Of a stretch of DNA of 64,000 nt, positions 49,569 to 62,478 are shown in pieces. This DNA is from Onchidella celtica. Its lineage: Eukaryota > Mollusca > Gastropoda > Systellommatophora > Onchidiidae. The DNA lies in the NCBI GenBank assembly GCA_963931925.1, contig OZ007576.1:16376802-16440801 (forward strand), given 5' to 3'. Positions within the stretch are counted from its first letter, which is position 1, and every line of letters begins with the position of its first letter. The notes below the pieces were generated by a model. That model saw nothing but the letters and a program-made list of their open reading frames with translations, searched no databases and was not told the origin of the DNA. Position numbers and translations under genes: made by a program.

Positions 49569-49594
49569 CTGAAACCAAATAATAGCAACATGGG

Positions 49595-49659
<65 letters not shown>

Positions 49660-49680
49660 CAATCAACCAATCAATCAATC
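49595..49680. repeat. (CAAT)n microsatellite at exon 1 acceptor
   Basis: About 20 CAAT units; on the transcribed strand this is (GATT)n ending about 26 bp before the acceptor of exon 1. It gives many TTGAT/TTGAC branch-point-like sites. Looser CAAT units continue to about 49850. Confidence 0.95.
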
Positions 49681-51510
49681 AGGTAAAACAAAAGCTATCA
49701 ACCTGTTCAGAAATTAATCAATCAATCAATCACTCAATCAATCCTTCAGCGATCAGTGAAACAAACAAAACGGCATATCATTCAATGAAAAAAAAAAAGA
49801 CTGAATCACAAAAAGCCAACGATCCAATCAATCAATAAATGAATCAATTATTCGTCTTATTTATCGATCAGTCAACAACAGCATCTGAAAACCGACCTCA
49901 TGAATGATGGCATGATCCATTTCGTTTAAAAAAAAAAAAGCAATACATGTATATGATAAATCTATATATACTATTCCATTAGCCAATCGGTCGAGTGATC
50001 GAACTCCACACGAACAAGTTACCATTTCGGAGAAGAATAAACATACGATATAATCATTATCATTGCAAGGTTCTGAACTTTTCTAAAATAAATTTACCCA
50101 GGACTCTATTTTGCTCAGTAATTTGTACTGACACTTCTACCATAATAAAGCACTCGACACTGCTGAAATGTTAAAATACTGTTTTTAACATTATTATTTA
50201 AGTAACAATAAAATAATAATAGTATATAACAATGTTCTCTCACTAACTCATTAACATCTAACGATGGGAAGATACCGGTATTTTAAAAAATATGAACAAA
50301 TCCAAAGTCAGCAAATTTACTCCGTGGGTAGATGATTGGGAACCCCGATCTACTGCATTAAAGTGTGTAATTATATTTTATGTGAAGATATTGAATTTGT
50401 GCATTTAAGCTGTGTTTTTATGGGTACGGAAACGGAGACGGCAATGGAAAAGTAAAAAACCCTTCAAGTAGTGAAACAGAACGAAAGAACGTTTTCATGT
50501 GTACGGGAATTTCCGAAAACACAGCTTTAGATCTATAGAAGACAGAATCACCTTTCACCATTTCGAGCAATCAGCGACCTTTTAATGAATGGAAACCGAC
50601 AGAATGCAAGAAAATAAAGGAGGGCAGAAGAAAAGAATACCGGAGCAGCCGCTGAACACCCACATAAGGGGAGAGGATGGGACTTAAAATAATTACCAAG
50701 GAACGGATATTGAGGGCACGGGTACACCCGGGTGGATTTGTGCCAAGCCGGGTGTTCACTGGATTAAACAAACTGAAGTGATTAAAACCGAGAGATCTAG
50801 GCTGGGTCCGGGATGGGTGCAGTGCAGGTAAAGACTAAGCAGGATTTTGGCGCCTTCCCGGAATACAAAAAATTCTGGGAAAGTGAAACCGGGGGATGAA
50901 CGGAGAGTTAGCAACACAACTGAGGTTATCTGATCTTCCGTTTGTGTCGATCGTTTCGGGCCTGGAAATGTTTTTCACGGCATCATTGCACTATCACGTG
51001 CAGCGTGCTCGCGTATCATTGAAAACTTGAATGTAAATATCGTGTGTGACAGACCTTCGCCTTGCCTCGTTTTGGGTTTTCTTAAAGGACGCGCTGTCTG
51101 AAATCAACAGGTGCATGCGCTTCAATACTGGCATAGCACGTGAACACAACATCTGGAACATCCGCCTCTTAGACCATCCATCCATCCATGGATCCACGGA
51201 TCCATCCATCCACCCAAACAGCCACCAACCTATCGCTCTCTCTCTCTCTATCTATCTATATATCTATCTATCCAACTTTAGTCCATCTGTCGGTCTTTTT
51301 GTGTGTCTGTCTGTGTAACTGATGTCAGTGTCTGTGTAACTGACAGACCAACGAATAAACTTAAATCTCTTTCATTTTCCCGAAAAGTGACAAAACAACG
51401 GACACGAAACCAACATTTCCCCGGGAAATGGAGAGACTGGACCAACACATACACAAAATGTTGTGCTACAGCAGTACAGCACTGTGTATGTGGGACACGG
51501 TGGTGTAGAC
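49681..51510. other. Upstream region with one MITE-like repeat
   Basis: 50404-50530 is a short element with inverted ends TTTAAGCTGTGTTTT / AAAACACAGCTTTA. A related copy missing its right end lies at 62883-63010. The rest shows short CATC runs (51175-51215) and no recognised exon. Confidence 0.55.
50404..50530. mobile_element. Short TIR element, AAGCTGTGTTTT family
   Basis: 127 bp with about 14-bp terminal inverted repeats (TAAGCTGTGTTTT). Interior GGAAA.GTAAAAAACCC.TCAAG is shared with 62883-63010. Confidence 0.65.
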
Positions 51511-51511
51511 C

Positions 51512-51625
51512 TGTCCAGTGGTTCTCAACGTGGGCGATATCGCCCCTCCACCCCAACATCCCCCACCCCCAAGGCGATTTTAATTTCCACGGAGGCCAAA
51601 ACGAAATTATTGGCGACGGGGGAGG
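51512..51625 (+). repeat. Solitary hAT-like terminus
   Basis: CAGTGGTTCTCAACGTGGG is the widespread hAT terminal inverted repeat, followed by CGATATCGCCCC. No matching inverted end was found nearby, so only one terminus remains or the element is rearranged. Confidence 0.5.
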
Positions 51626-52913
51626 GGGGGGGGGCGCAAAACGATGAAAGAAGTGAGAGCCACGATCACTGTGCAAATGCAGCCAGCCACTGACTTGTGC
51701 AGCAACAAGCATAGATGCGTTTCATGAACAGGAAAGGGATTCGTTTACATTTTGTTCTATTTTTTAGTGCACTTGATAACGAATGCCTAGTTTTATGTTG
51801 AAAAATGAAAACACGTGCAAATAAATTAAATGTTTGAAAACGTAATATCCTAATTTGAGTGTAGGCGGTCATCTTGTGAAATCTATCTGTTGGTCTCAGT
51901 CGGCATTTTGAAAAAGAGGAGGGGGGGGGGGAGTGGGGCAGGGGGGGCTGTGATGACAGAAAATCTGGAGAGCTTAAGGGGTCGGTGCAGGCATGTTGGA
52001 ATTTTCTTTGGGGGGAGAAAAATTCCTGTCCCTGACTCTATGATAGGCAGGATCGAGCCCCTAGTCTTCTCGGAGAAGCACCAAAAACTCGGAGGGCCCG
52101 TGTGCACGTTATGCACGTTAAAGATATCTTGTTGAAAGTCGAGAAGAGCAGGCCAAACAAGGCCGCTGTCCGGGCAAAATTCTAAAAAAAACAAAAACAA
52201 CACGAATCCCTACCCACAGACTAATAAATAACCAGACTGGAAACACAAGCTTCGGGCTGTGTCGTTTTTTTTACGGAAGTTAATGAGATGCAGCCGCATA
52301 ACCAACGTGGCCGCCGCTCGGGAAATTCCGATTTTAGTTCTATCTGCATTAGAAATTTCTTTTTATTTGTCAAGATTGGTTGTACACGTATTGATAATGC
52401 ATTGTCTTGCCTATCCTTTCATTTTATTGTCTACAGCTGCCTTTTTTTTTATTGTTATAAATGATGACCGTCTGGACTTTTCACGACCGCTGCATTGTAA
52501 CTGTGCTGAAGCGTCGGTCGCAACCGTAAACCTAATGTGGCGAATGGTTCATGACCTTTCGCTGTTTTGTGACGTCACACAATGGGATCATCCAGTCTGT
52601 TTAATTTATTAGTCTGTGCCCCGACCGTACCACAAAAAAACATGCACACAAACAAGAAAAAAAAAGGGGGGGGGGAGGGGAAGCGAAGTGTAAATGCCAA
52701 GAGCGGCGAATTTCCTAAAATAAAGACCTAAATACAGTGTGTACGGAGATAGTGGTATCTCTTATCAGTGTGTCCTAGTACCAACCTCATTTTTTTTTTG
52801 GTTAGATAGGGCCAGTTTCAGCGAAACTTGAGGCGGGTATCCTTAAGCTAGGTCAGTAGATAAATCTTTGTTGCCTTGCAGTCGCGTCGTATTTTTCAAA
52901 GAATGTCGTTACA
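51626..52913. other. Upstream region without recognised content
   Basis: Poly-G runs near 51621, 51920 and 52665, plus short motif-free frames. No exon recognised. Confidence 0.4.
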
Positions 52914-53224
52914 AGTACGTACGTCGCCCAAGTTTTTTTTTTTTTTTTTGCGCTAGACGGTACGTACTTTAAAGTCTTTTTGTGTCTTCAGAGCTAGCGA
53001 GCTCCTCCCGAAATACTCCTTGTCAACAGCTTTAATTATTTATAATTACTTATTCTGTCAGATTTTCTTTTTGTTTTCCGCCTGTTTTTTTTTTTTGGTT
53101 GAAAGGGTAAGGGGGGGGGGGGGTTCGAGATTCGAGATTAAAGTTGAAGATAAGGACGGGGTTGGGGATAGGTACGTCTACGTACGCGCCCCTGGCACAA
53201 AAACGCTTAGGGACCGTACGTACT
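52914..53224 (-). mobile_element. TACGTA-ended MITE, single copy with clear TIRs
   Basis: Left end AAGTACGTACGTCGCCCAAG and right end GCTTAGGGACCGTACGTACT form inverted termini of about 35 bp, imperfect. Interior blocks GAAATACTCC and GGACGGGGTTGGGGATAGG match the 37.2-kb copy. Confidence 0.8.
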
Positions 53225-53370
53225 CACAACAACAGCTTTTCATTTAAATCTGTGCCAATTAATCGAGTTGTGCGCACCTAGGAGACACGGGCACAATGCA
53301 GAGTCAATTGGAACATGACACGAAGGCACGACTACCTACCAGACGACCGCAAAGCACGCGTGCTCGCCTA

Positions 53371-53567
53371 AGGGTAGCCACACAAAGGCCACCGAATTCG
53401 GTCACCGAGCCACTAGGCGCTGTAGGTGAGAAGAATTGCACTACATAAACGGACCGAATATAGGTGGGATGTGTGTGCAGTTGTTGAAATTATATAGTGC
53501 AATTCTTCTCACCTAAAGCGCCTTGTGGCTCGGTGACCGAATTCGGTGGCCTTTGTGTGGCTACCCT
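53371..53567. mobile_element. Foldback element with 73-bp arms
   Basis: Arms 53371-53443 and 53495-53567 are about 93% complementary (GGGTAGCCACACAAAGGCC, CCGAATTCGGTCACCGAGCC, GGTGAGAAGAATTGCACTA) around a 51-bp loop. No target duplication resolved. Confidence 0.9.
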
Positions 53568-53604
53568 AACCTAGCCACGCTTATACTACTAACTTGTGAA
53601 CCCG

Positions 53605-53825
53605 ATACGACAATTCGGACAAATGAAGGTGTGAAATAAATAAAAGATTGAATGTAAGACCGAATGAATGAACATATGATTGAATGAATAGCTGAATGTT
53701 GGAATGAGTAAATTAACCACTGTATCATTGAATAAATTACTGAGCGTAAGAATGAACGAACGAATGAATGAGTGAACGAATGAATGAATGAATGAACGAA
53801 TGAATGAATGAATGAAGGAAGGAAG
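53605..53825. repeat. Degenerate (GAAT)n repeat
   Basis: GAATGAATGAACGAATG-type units, purest at 53753-53820. Confidence 0.9.
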
Positions 53826-56800
53826 GAACTCTCCGAATAAAAAAAAGAAATGTGTACACCTAGAATCTCTATCTACTGCTGATCCATTACTTATAAGAAC
53901 CAAAGCCAGACAGACACACCGGAAGACAAACAGATCAACGGCCAAGATAATACAGACTGGGATTTCGGGGAAAAAAGTGGGCGCGGGGAGAAAGAGGGTT
54001 GAAAAACAAAAATATGGCTATGTAAGCAAGTTAGAAGTAACCCTATTTTGCACTCTGAGAAGGATATATGACACCTCCATAGATAACTTAGAAAGATTTT
54101 TAATCTATGCATGAGGTAAACATACGGTTTGAGAGTTACAGATATTTTATAATACAGTAAACAGTATATTGATCCTCTTTTGCTAACGGACATAAATCTT
54201 AAACAGTCGCAACGAGGGTGCGGTTTTCTTACTGCGCCGAACTGCTACCTGGATAAACTTTTCTTGACCGAGAAGCCATGGGTTGGAGGATATCAGGCCA
54301 GATCGTAAATCATGCCCACTGCATCATCAAATTGCGTGAATCAGCCACGGGGGGTTCCCTCCGTCATTTAAAATAATTGGTTTACAACATTTTCCGTCAG
54401 GTAAATTAATTACAACATGTCAAAGGCGTCATTTATTTATAGCTTTTCTAAAAATAGCCAGGTTGATTAAGTTACAGGTCGGGGGAAATCTGTCAGAGAT
54501 GACACACGTTTACGTGTTCGAAGTAGTTGTTCATGGTCGGGTTGGAGTGAATCAACACATTAATGTCATCAACTGTTCTTTTTTCTTTAGTTTAACCTCC
54601 ACAGCTTTCTGAAGTGACAATAAAATTATTGTTCCGTTTACCGTGTCCAAGTTTTGGAACATCTTTCAGCCTATTACTTAAGCAATGAAGGTATTGCACA
54701 CTGAAAAACATAAAAAATTCAACAGGAAAAAGAATGAAGGAAAACACAATGAGAACGACAAACATACAAGTAAAAAGAAAGAAAACAAAAGGGTAGTACA
54801 TGAACAAGCAATAAGAGAGGTATAACAATGAATATAAAACAATCAAGACAGACAAAGGCAAAGACACAGAGGAAGAAATGAAAAGATTAATATTTTTATC
54901 TTCTTTTTGCAAATTTTGAAAAGCCTTATCAATGAAAACAACTAAATAAACCAACAAAAATTCACACAGGTTAACAAACCTGTGCATTCTACACAATTGA
55001 GATTACGCTCGTAAAGATAATGAGTTGAGCTGAGCTTAAAATTTGGTACCGGCTTTTACATGGTGTCAGATTGTAAGCTCAGTATCCTTTTATACACCGC
55101 ACAAAAACCCAGCAGAGAGTGTCTTCAATTTTCTGAAACATTACCTAATACAGAGTAAATTTAAACATTTCAATGCAGAGCAAAATAATTCTGTATTTTT
55201 GAATAGTTGTTTTCCTTCCCATACTTTCCTGTTGTTACTGTTCTTGTTTGTTATGTTATTGTTGCTGTTGTTGTTGTTCTTCTCCTTCTTCTTCTTCGCG
55301 ATCTTAGTTCTTGTTTCCACATTTTTCTCAACTGAGAAATTCGACGTTAAACGTTTGCGGCTTTAGTATTATGATAGGGAGTTAAAATAAATCGGAACTG
55401 TGAAACAGCTTGATACGCGCCACAACGCATTTTAAACACGTGTCATAGTGTGCATTTGTTATACCTCTCCTACATACTAAAAGATCTGCAGTTTTTCAGA
55501 AAATGGACATACAACAAACAAGAAACTAAATCACATCTTCTTCTTCTTAATCTTCTTCCTCTTCTATCATATAAGACCGTTCTACCTCTCAATCACCAAA
55601 ATGTCCATCTCCATTATACCCCAAAGTTCTTCCATTTTTATAACAGCGTGCACTTTTACATGCCGTGGTTTACAGTTTTATTCTACTCATTTAATCTACC
55701 ACAGTCATACAAAACAGGTCATGTTTTTTCACCATCCCTCACAAAAGTCGATCACGATAATCTTCATCATCAAAGTGAAATACGTTGCCCCCTGACCTAA
55801 GTGCACGTTTTCGCCAGTGCTCCTTGTGACGTACTCTCAAGTGGTTCACAGACGTAAACAAAATGGTATGAAATGTCAAGAAGGATGGATGACAGTATTT
55901 TCCGGCCAAAGATTCTCAAAATCACACGACCATTGGGGCGCAAACAAGAGGTCTAGGATGCATAGCAATACGGTGTAATCACGATAAGCTAAGGGATCCG
56001 AGGATATATTTTGAAAATGCCAGCTACACAGCTATTCTGTATGATAATACAATTGGGGCAATTGTGCACATTTTTTATTTTCAATTTCAAACTTGTTACA
56101 CAAAACGCCCGACGCAAATGTTAAAATAATGGAGATTTCTACATGGAAAAGAGTGAATGAATTTACGCTGATACTCTTTGCTTCGGTTTAGAAGAAGGAA
56201 AGGGGCCCGAGGGACTTTTAGTACACCATCCGAACTTTTTAATTCTGTTTGTGGAATTCAAACTGATGAAACCCTGAGCACCAAACAAAGACAAAGTATC
56301 TAAACAGACCGTGTGGGGAGACAGTGGACGTTATCGTGTCGACGCGCCGTATAAACAAATATCAAACTCAAAGCTCACAACACTGATCTAGATCAAGTCT
56401 GTTTACGTATTCTCAAAGCGTAGATCATAACATTGCATCTTAACTTTAACAGTAAAATGCTAGGTTTTTTTTTATTATTTTGTCCTATGCTTACCAGAAA
56501 ATATAACTTGCCACAATGTGAGACCTCAGACCGTATTCAGACAGACCATGGGGGGCCAGTACTACAAAGATGTTGAGGACAACTTCTTTACATACCATTT
56601 CACGCTCGAGGGACAAAGATACCCTGTGGGCACGTCTCCTGGCTGTCGTAAAATGTGTCGTGTACGACCTGGAAGGACATGTCCGTTTTTAGGGATGACC
56701 TCAACGTATACTCAAGTCAGCACATCATCCTGCCTATTGTGCGGACACCGATCAGCCGCTGTGATTACCGCCTACGTCAGTTTGCGACAAAATGGCCAAA

Positions 56801-57300
56801 CTCCTGTTTCGGTGCGTTGTTATATCGCCCACATATACAGATCTGTCTGCTCGACCCCATTCTCTTCAATTTTCCACGGATCTTTCTTACTTTCCAAACA
56901 GCTATCGATGACATTGCCAAATTCTAAATTAATCCAATCCCAAAACTGAGGCATGTCCTTGAAATCTGGGCAAAGATTGCCTGCCAGATTTTGAACGTCG
57001 AATTTTGGTTGAATAAAACAAAACGGAAATTCCCCGATGGCTACAATCTAACTAAAAATTAAGATGCGGATGAAATGAGTCATACTGTGTAATATTTACA
57101 TGCTTTATGAAATAAATTAATGGACACAAATTCAGTGAGAGGAATAACGCGACAACTAGATCTAACTGTTGCAGGTAGAGATGAAGCAAACCATGTTACG
57201 GTCCGCTATGGGGACGGCAAAGGTCATTCTTCCCAACTCTCCTCATTCATGACAACATTAGGAGGCAGTGTGTACTCGATGGAAATTGGTGGAACGATGA
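53826..57300. other. Upstream region, no recognised gene
   Basis: Holds an inverted D2 copy (55330-55490) and AT-rich sequence. A 143-codon plus-strand frame at 56518-56949 overlaps another open frame and shows no known motif, so it is not called. Confidence 0.4.
55330..55490 (+). repeat. Dispersed repeat family D2, inverted copy
   Basis: Complement of the 31.9 and 42.7 kb copies: GTTAAACGTTTGCGGCTTTAG, then GGAACTGTGAAACAGCTTGA, then GCATTTGTTATACC. Confidence 0.7.
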
Positions 57301-57308
57301 CAGAGAGG

Positions 57309-57393
<85 letters not shown>
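57301..57393. repeat. (GA)n microsatellite
   Basis: About 80 bp of pure GA from 57311 to 57393. Confidence 0.97.
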
Positions 57394-57396
<3 letters not shown>

Positions 57397-59519
57397 TACT
57401 ATTAATATCCATCAATAAATATAAATTTCCACATCAGGACACTGAAAAATAGAGACCCTATTCGCAGGCGTGGTAAATGAAATGTATGTGTAGGCGTCTC
57501 TATCCCTGGTGGTAATGAGGGCGAAACAGGTCAGGCTCTTTTTCTATGCACAAAGTTTTTTGTGGAAGTTAAACCCGTGGAGGAATGAAACCGCCGGAAG
57601 CTATGTTTATATATCTATCCATCCTTCATTCCTTCTTTGTAACAAGGGATGGGAGAAGACGTCGAATATAATGTCCCATTTATTTTCCCTGTCTATTCGG
57701 GTCAAAGCCGGCAGGATATAGCGAAAGGCTTTATTCACGTAGAGATTTGCATGTTAGCATAAACTTTTCGTAAACGGATATTCACAATTTCTTCCATACG
57801 TCACCAAATCCGTGAAGAAGTGGATGAAGCGGAGAAGATATGAGTAATTTATGAACTAAAATAATCGCCCAGTACCTAATCCCTCGAGGTTTACGGAACC
57901 AGTTTGGTATGGAAAGCAAACTAACTTGTTTGAATCTCTCTAATTGACGAAATATTATAAAAACCACAGAAACTTTTTGGGGTCACAGCAAAGCTTGTAA
58001 TGTTTCTGTATTATTTCGTATGCCAGACATTGCGACACAGAACTTTTTTTTTTAGGGGGGTGCCATATTTTGTCTCTGTTTGCCTCTCTGTTCAGTGGAC
58101 TAGTTGGCCCGCTGACTCGGGGAATACACAGATGTGATTTTCAAAGCTGGGTTTCGATCACCAATGTATAAACTGAGTCGCAGAACGAAATTTCTTTGTC
58201 ATACTTTTTAATTCTACTCCAAGAGCGGTTGCTTTTTTGTTGTTTTTTTTTTAGGGGGGGGGGGGGCTCAAAATGTAGGAACGCTTTCTTCTGTGAAACT
58301 CAGTTGTGGCTGGAATTAGAGCTTTGTTTTGGGAGGGTCGCTGCCATTGGCATTTGTGTCTCCTTTCTCTTGTTGGTTTTCGTTGTGGCTCAAAATCCAC
58401 AAAAGTATTAAAAACTCAAAGACCCTTGAAACATGGCCACGTACACCTTTACGTCTCACGGCTGTTTAAAACCCGCAAAATCGTGCCCTTTAGTTTAACA
58501 AAGCCCTGTCAAATGGCTGGCAATGCCTATTCAGGCAGGTGAGATTTATGACCTTCCACCCGACCCTGGCCTGGCCCTACCTGTGCTCAGTGGAGCAAGT
58601 CAAGTAGAAAACTGCAGTGTTTTGCACATGAGAATCACTTGCAATACCCTCTTTCTTAGTTGTCATTTTTTTTCATGCCGTGTGTGCTATCTTCATTTTG
58701 GGCTGACATTGGAATAGCACAAACCATCCTCTTCACTTTGATGTCTTTTGTTTCAAGTTGTGCAATACAGTTTTGACAAGAATGGCAGGTAAGTTAATTA
58801 GCATGCTTTTAGTTACTACATCAATAGTACTACTAATTAAGCCCCAATAACGCCGTTGGAATTTTTTTTTCAAGATAATTTGAAGTGTGAGTTTAAGGCA
58901 CAAGGTGTGAAGTTTCCAACGGTACCAATTTCATTTGGTTGAGCAATGTTTTAAGCGAGTTATAATTTTTTTCCTCACGCACCACATTTTTGTAGGCTAT
59001 TTTCGTCAAGTCAGACCTAAATAAGACTCATTGAGATGTTTTTTTATTTGTGCAGTTTCCCTTCTCCATAAGTCATGTTTCTAAAGCCTTACAGTGTTGA
59101 TTTATGGTATAAATAGTTATGGAAATGCCCCCAGCTATGTATTTTTATTTTTACAGGCAAACCCCTCTCTTTGTCACTGGCTCGAAGGACCAACTTCATG
59201 GCACAGCGGACAAGTCTAATCACAGTAAAGACCTGTGAAAATTTCATTCTCATTATGTCAGTATTATGCATTGTACAATTATGTCTTCAAGTATTTGTGC
59301 AATTTTAGATAGAAACATGCAAAAGGTACAGTTGCTTCAGTTTCACAAAAGGTAGCGCGCTGGTTTCAGAGAATTTGTCGATGTCAATTTTGTCATTGTC
59401 ATCCATTATCCGTATAGAGCCAAGATTGAATATAAAATCGCTGCCATCTGTTATCAATGCTTGGAGGGATCTAAATTACGAACATATCTTTCCATTATTA
59501 TTTGACCATGTTCTCCACC
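57394..59519. other. Upstream region with a solo foldback arm
   Basis: 58015-58075 resembles an arm of the 26.05-kb foldback family (TTATTTCGTATGCCAGACAT). A G/T homopolymer block lies at 58240-58266. No exon recognised. Confidence 0.4.
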
Positions 59520-59786
59520 CAGAGACTTAAGGTCTAAAGATATGAGTCTTTTAAATGTTCCTAAAACCAACCTTAAAAGTTATGGAGAGCTGGCATTTCA
59601 TTAATGTATTTGTGGACACATGTGTATGTTTTTGGTGGTATGCACCTATGAGTATAAAGATATTGCTTATTTTGTGATTGCATTGTCTACCTGTAAGAAT
59701 TGTCACTTATTCTTCTTTGTGTTTCATAGAAATGTAAAGTGCTTAAGGATAAGTGCTATATGGTGACTTTATTATTATTATTATTA
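59520..59786 (+). repeat. L2-like SINE/LINE 3' tail
   Basis: Ends GTAAAGTGCTTAAGG, AGTGCTATATGG and (TTA)n, the diverged form of the tail seen at 8573-8638 and 42489. The 5' extent is uncertain; no coding remains. Confidence 0.55.
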
Positions 59787-61564
59787 CACATTTTGGAGAC
59801 AAGTGATAAGTAACAGTAATATCCAAACAAGTGGAAATAACACCACTACTTTGTCGAGTCACTGTGGGATTAATATTGTTGTCAGCCACAGAGAGGAAAC
59901 GTTATTATATCACAGAGATATTGGTGTATCATTCACCAGTTTTAAATCTTTGTAATCTTTTTTGATAAGAGCGGTATTTCATATTTAATTATGAATCATA
60001 TATTTTCCTATCAGTTATGAATAATCTCTGCATAAGTGAACATTGTGTTATGAAATTTGTATGTCTGAGAACTTCAGAATTTGCCCAAAATAGAAATCAA
60101 ATTTTTATTTTGATCCTGTATTTAGTCTTTGTTGTTCACATTCTTAAAAACGGGATGTATTATTTGTTTCAAGCTAAAAAATCACCACTAGCCTCTACCT
60201 GTGCTCACTAGACCGTAACTGAGCTACCCCGCCTGGCCCTAAAGCTGACACTGTGACATATTTATGGCTTGTGGGCGGTTGTGGGCGGTTGAACTAAAGA
60301 GCACGACTGAAACTGCCGTGGTCTGTCTGTGTGTAATATGATATTTTGCAGAATATAAGGCTCAGCGGTTTAAAAGCTTTTCACGATTATATTGGAGACC
60401 TTTTTTTCTTTATATCACGATTTTCCTTCAAGGCCACACACAGGGGGAGACAAGGTCGGAAAACAGCAAAGAACTGAACGGTATTTACTTTCCCTCCTTT
60501 GCACGTGTTTGACACGCATGGTGGAAAATCCCATATAACTCTTTGATTATCGTGATAAACAAAATGACTTTCAAGAGCTGTCATCTGATAACATTAAGAT
60601 ATTGAGGAAGTTCACTCGGAGGAACAAGGGTACACAAAAACAAAAGACCCTCCCTGAAAAATAGGGGATAGGAAAGGCAGACATGTCCGTTTGCCAGAAA
60701 CAGGATATTAAAGATAACACATCTTTGATAAAGATTGGAAAATTACCGCCAGGAAAAATAAAGAGGGGGGGGGGGGAAGAAGGAAATACAAAATTGAGAG
60801 AAAGGAGCAGGGTTATATGTGGAGTATCCCAAACAGAAGGCAAATCAGAACAGTTTAAAGAAGTTAAAAGATAAACAAAAGTATAACGGCGACAATATTG
60901 GTCGTACATAATTGGAGTCTCGAGAACACCATCGGGGTTAATTCTCCAAAAAAGTGATTTTGAGAGAGAGGCAATGTAAGTTTGAGCCTGACCCTTGTGT
61001 TGTATTGGGAATAGTGATCTGCAGGCACACCTAGCTCACGTGCAAGTCCGAAAATAGTTTCGCCAGAACTATCAATAAATTGGGGCTTTCCAAGCGGTTT
61101 CCTGTCATACCGACAACACTTTTAGAAAAGTGTGACTTGACCTTGGTGTTGTTCTCAAGTTTTCAATTATCTCGGAAATCGAGGGATATTTACCGTATTG
61201 TTGTATGCGACATTTTGTCGACTTTGAGGATTTGTCACGAAAGTGGTTCTCTCACTCCTAAGTTTATTCTGTATAAATGTCAGTCCAATCGATTGAAAAA
61301 CTTTTCGAGATAATACGTGTTTGAGGCGGGATGTTTTATGCCTTCTGGCCCTGATTTTACACAGCTCTTCAAACTTTCAATCTCCATTTTCTCGAAAAGG
61401 CAAAAATGCACATACAACAAAGTGAAAAACATCCGACAAATACACAGAAATAGGGACGATGGTGTAACGTCGGCAGAAGAGGAACGAAAGCATAACGAAC
61501 AAAAGAAGGTGAACAACGAGAACAACAAAGGATTCACAATTACAATACCGAAAAGGGAGATAAC
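59787..61564. other. Upstream region with a possible SINE fragment
   Basis: The complement of 60190-60245 reads GCGGGGTAGCTCAGTTACGG, an A-box-like tRNA start without a clear B box. G run near 60770. No exon recognised. Confidence 0.35.
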
Positions 61565-61730
61565 ACCCCAGCCAGCGTACCCACGTCAATGCGACGTAGA
61601 TTTTAATACCATTTCCGCAGGGTTGTAGGATTACCGTAGGAGCAGATTCTCTACATCAAACAGATGTCGGCACGATATTGTAACCAGCAGATCTTACTAT
61701 GAACAAACTTGACGTCAATCCTACCCACCG
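61565..61730 (-). repeat. Dispersed repeat family D1, copy 3 (inverted)
   Basis: Complement shares CAGATCTGCTGG, CCGACATC, TGATG.AG, ACGGTAATCCTAC and GCTGGCTGGGG with the copies at 28.6 and 31.4 kb. Confidence 0.65.
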
Positions 61731-62262
61731 GATGCCCATAGCGTCGCTAACTATGACATCGTTAAAGGTCGACAACTCAGTTCGATTACTCCGTTGTCGC
61801 ACTCCGCGAGCTGCGCATGACAGAATGTTCCATCTTCGTCAATTAATTCTCTGTCTCGTCAGGCCGTTGCTTTATTCCTAGGTTACGACCTTTGAACATT
61901 GTTTTAGCAATCCCATAGCACTGCCGATTTTTTTGGAGAAAGACGGTATGAGCAAATCTAGATCAAATTTACCTTTTTCACATAATTTTATAGAACGAAA
62001 TAATTATGTTCTATCTTTCCAACCGGGTTATAATTGTGTATGACTAGTACTTTCTTTTTGGTCATTATAAAATGGAAATTGAACAAAGGCTAAGGTAGAG
62101 AGCATGTCCAAAATTGAATGCTTTTGTTTTTTTCTTCGCACCTTCTATAACATTACATTTTTGTTGTATACATTTTTCCCCCATAAAACGGCAGAGCTAG
62201 GAGCAGGCAGTGGCTTGACTTTTTACCAGAGCAAAAAATCAGAAGTGAGACGAGCGAGCATG

Positions 62263-62478
62263 TATTTATAGACAAATCTCACTTCCCCCAAATGCGAAAC
62301 TAGGTCGCGGCGGTAACGAGAATTGGGCGGGACTGTCTTTGCCAAAGATGGTGTACTTATCTGTTTACCGTGGTTTGTTCATAATTTTTGGGATGATTGA
62401 AACTATTTAGAGCCGTTTGTAAGTTCTTATGCTCCGTGGAAATGCACAAACGGGTATTGTTTACCGCAGCGACCTACT
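62263..62478 (+). repeat. Dispersed repeat family D3, copy 2
   Basis: Direct-orientation match to 45213-45425. Confidence 0.7.

Noticed and set aside
49497..49838. 113-codon NQSINQSI frame
   Set aside because: Translation of the CAAT microsatellite, overlapping a real exon on the other strand.
56518..56949. 143-codon plus-strand frame with several Cys
   Set aside because: Overlaps another open frame, shows no known motif, and lacks supporting splice or repeat context.
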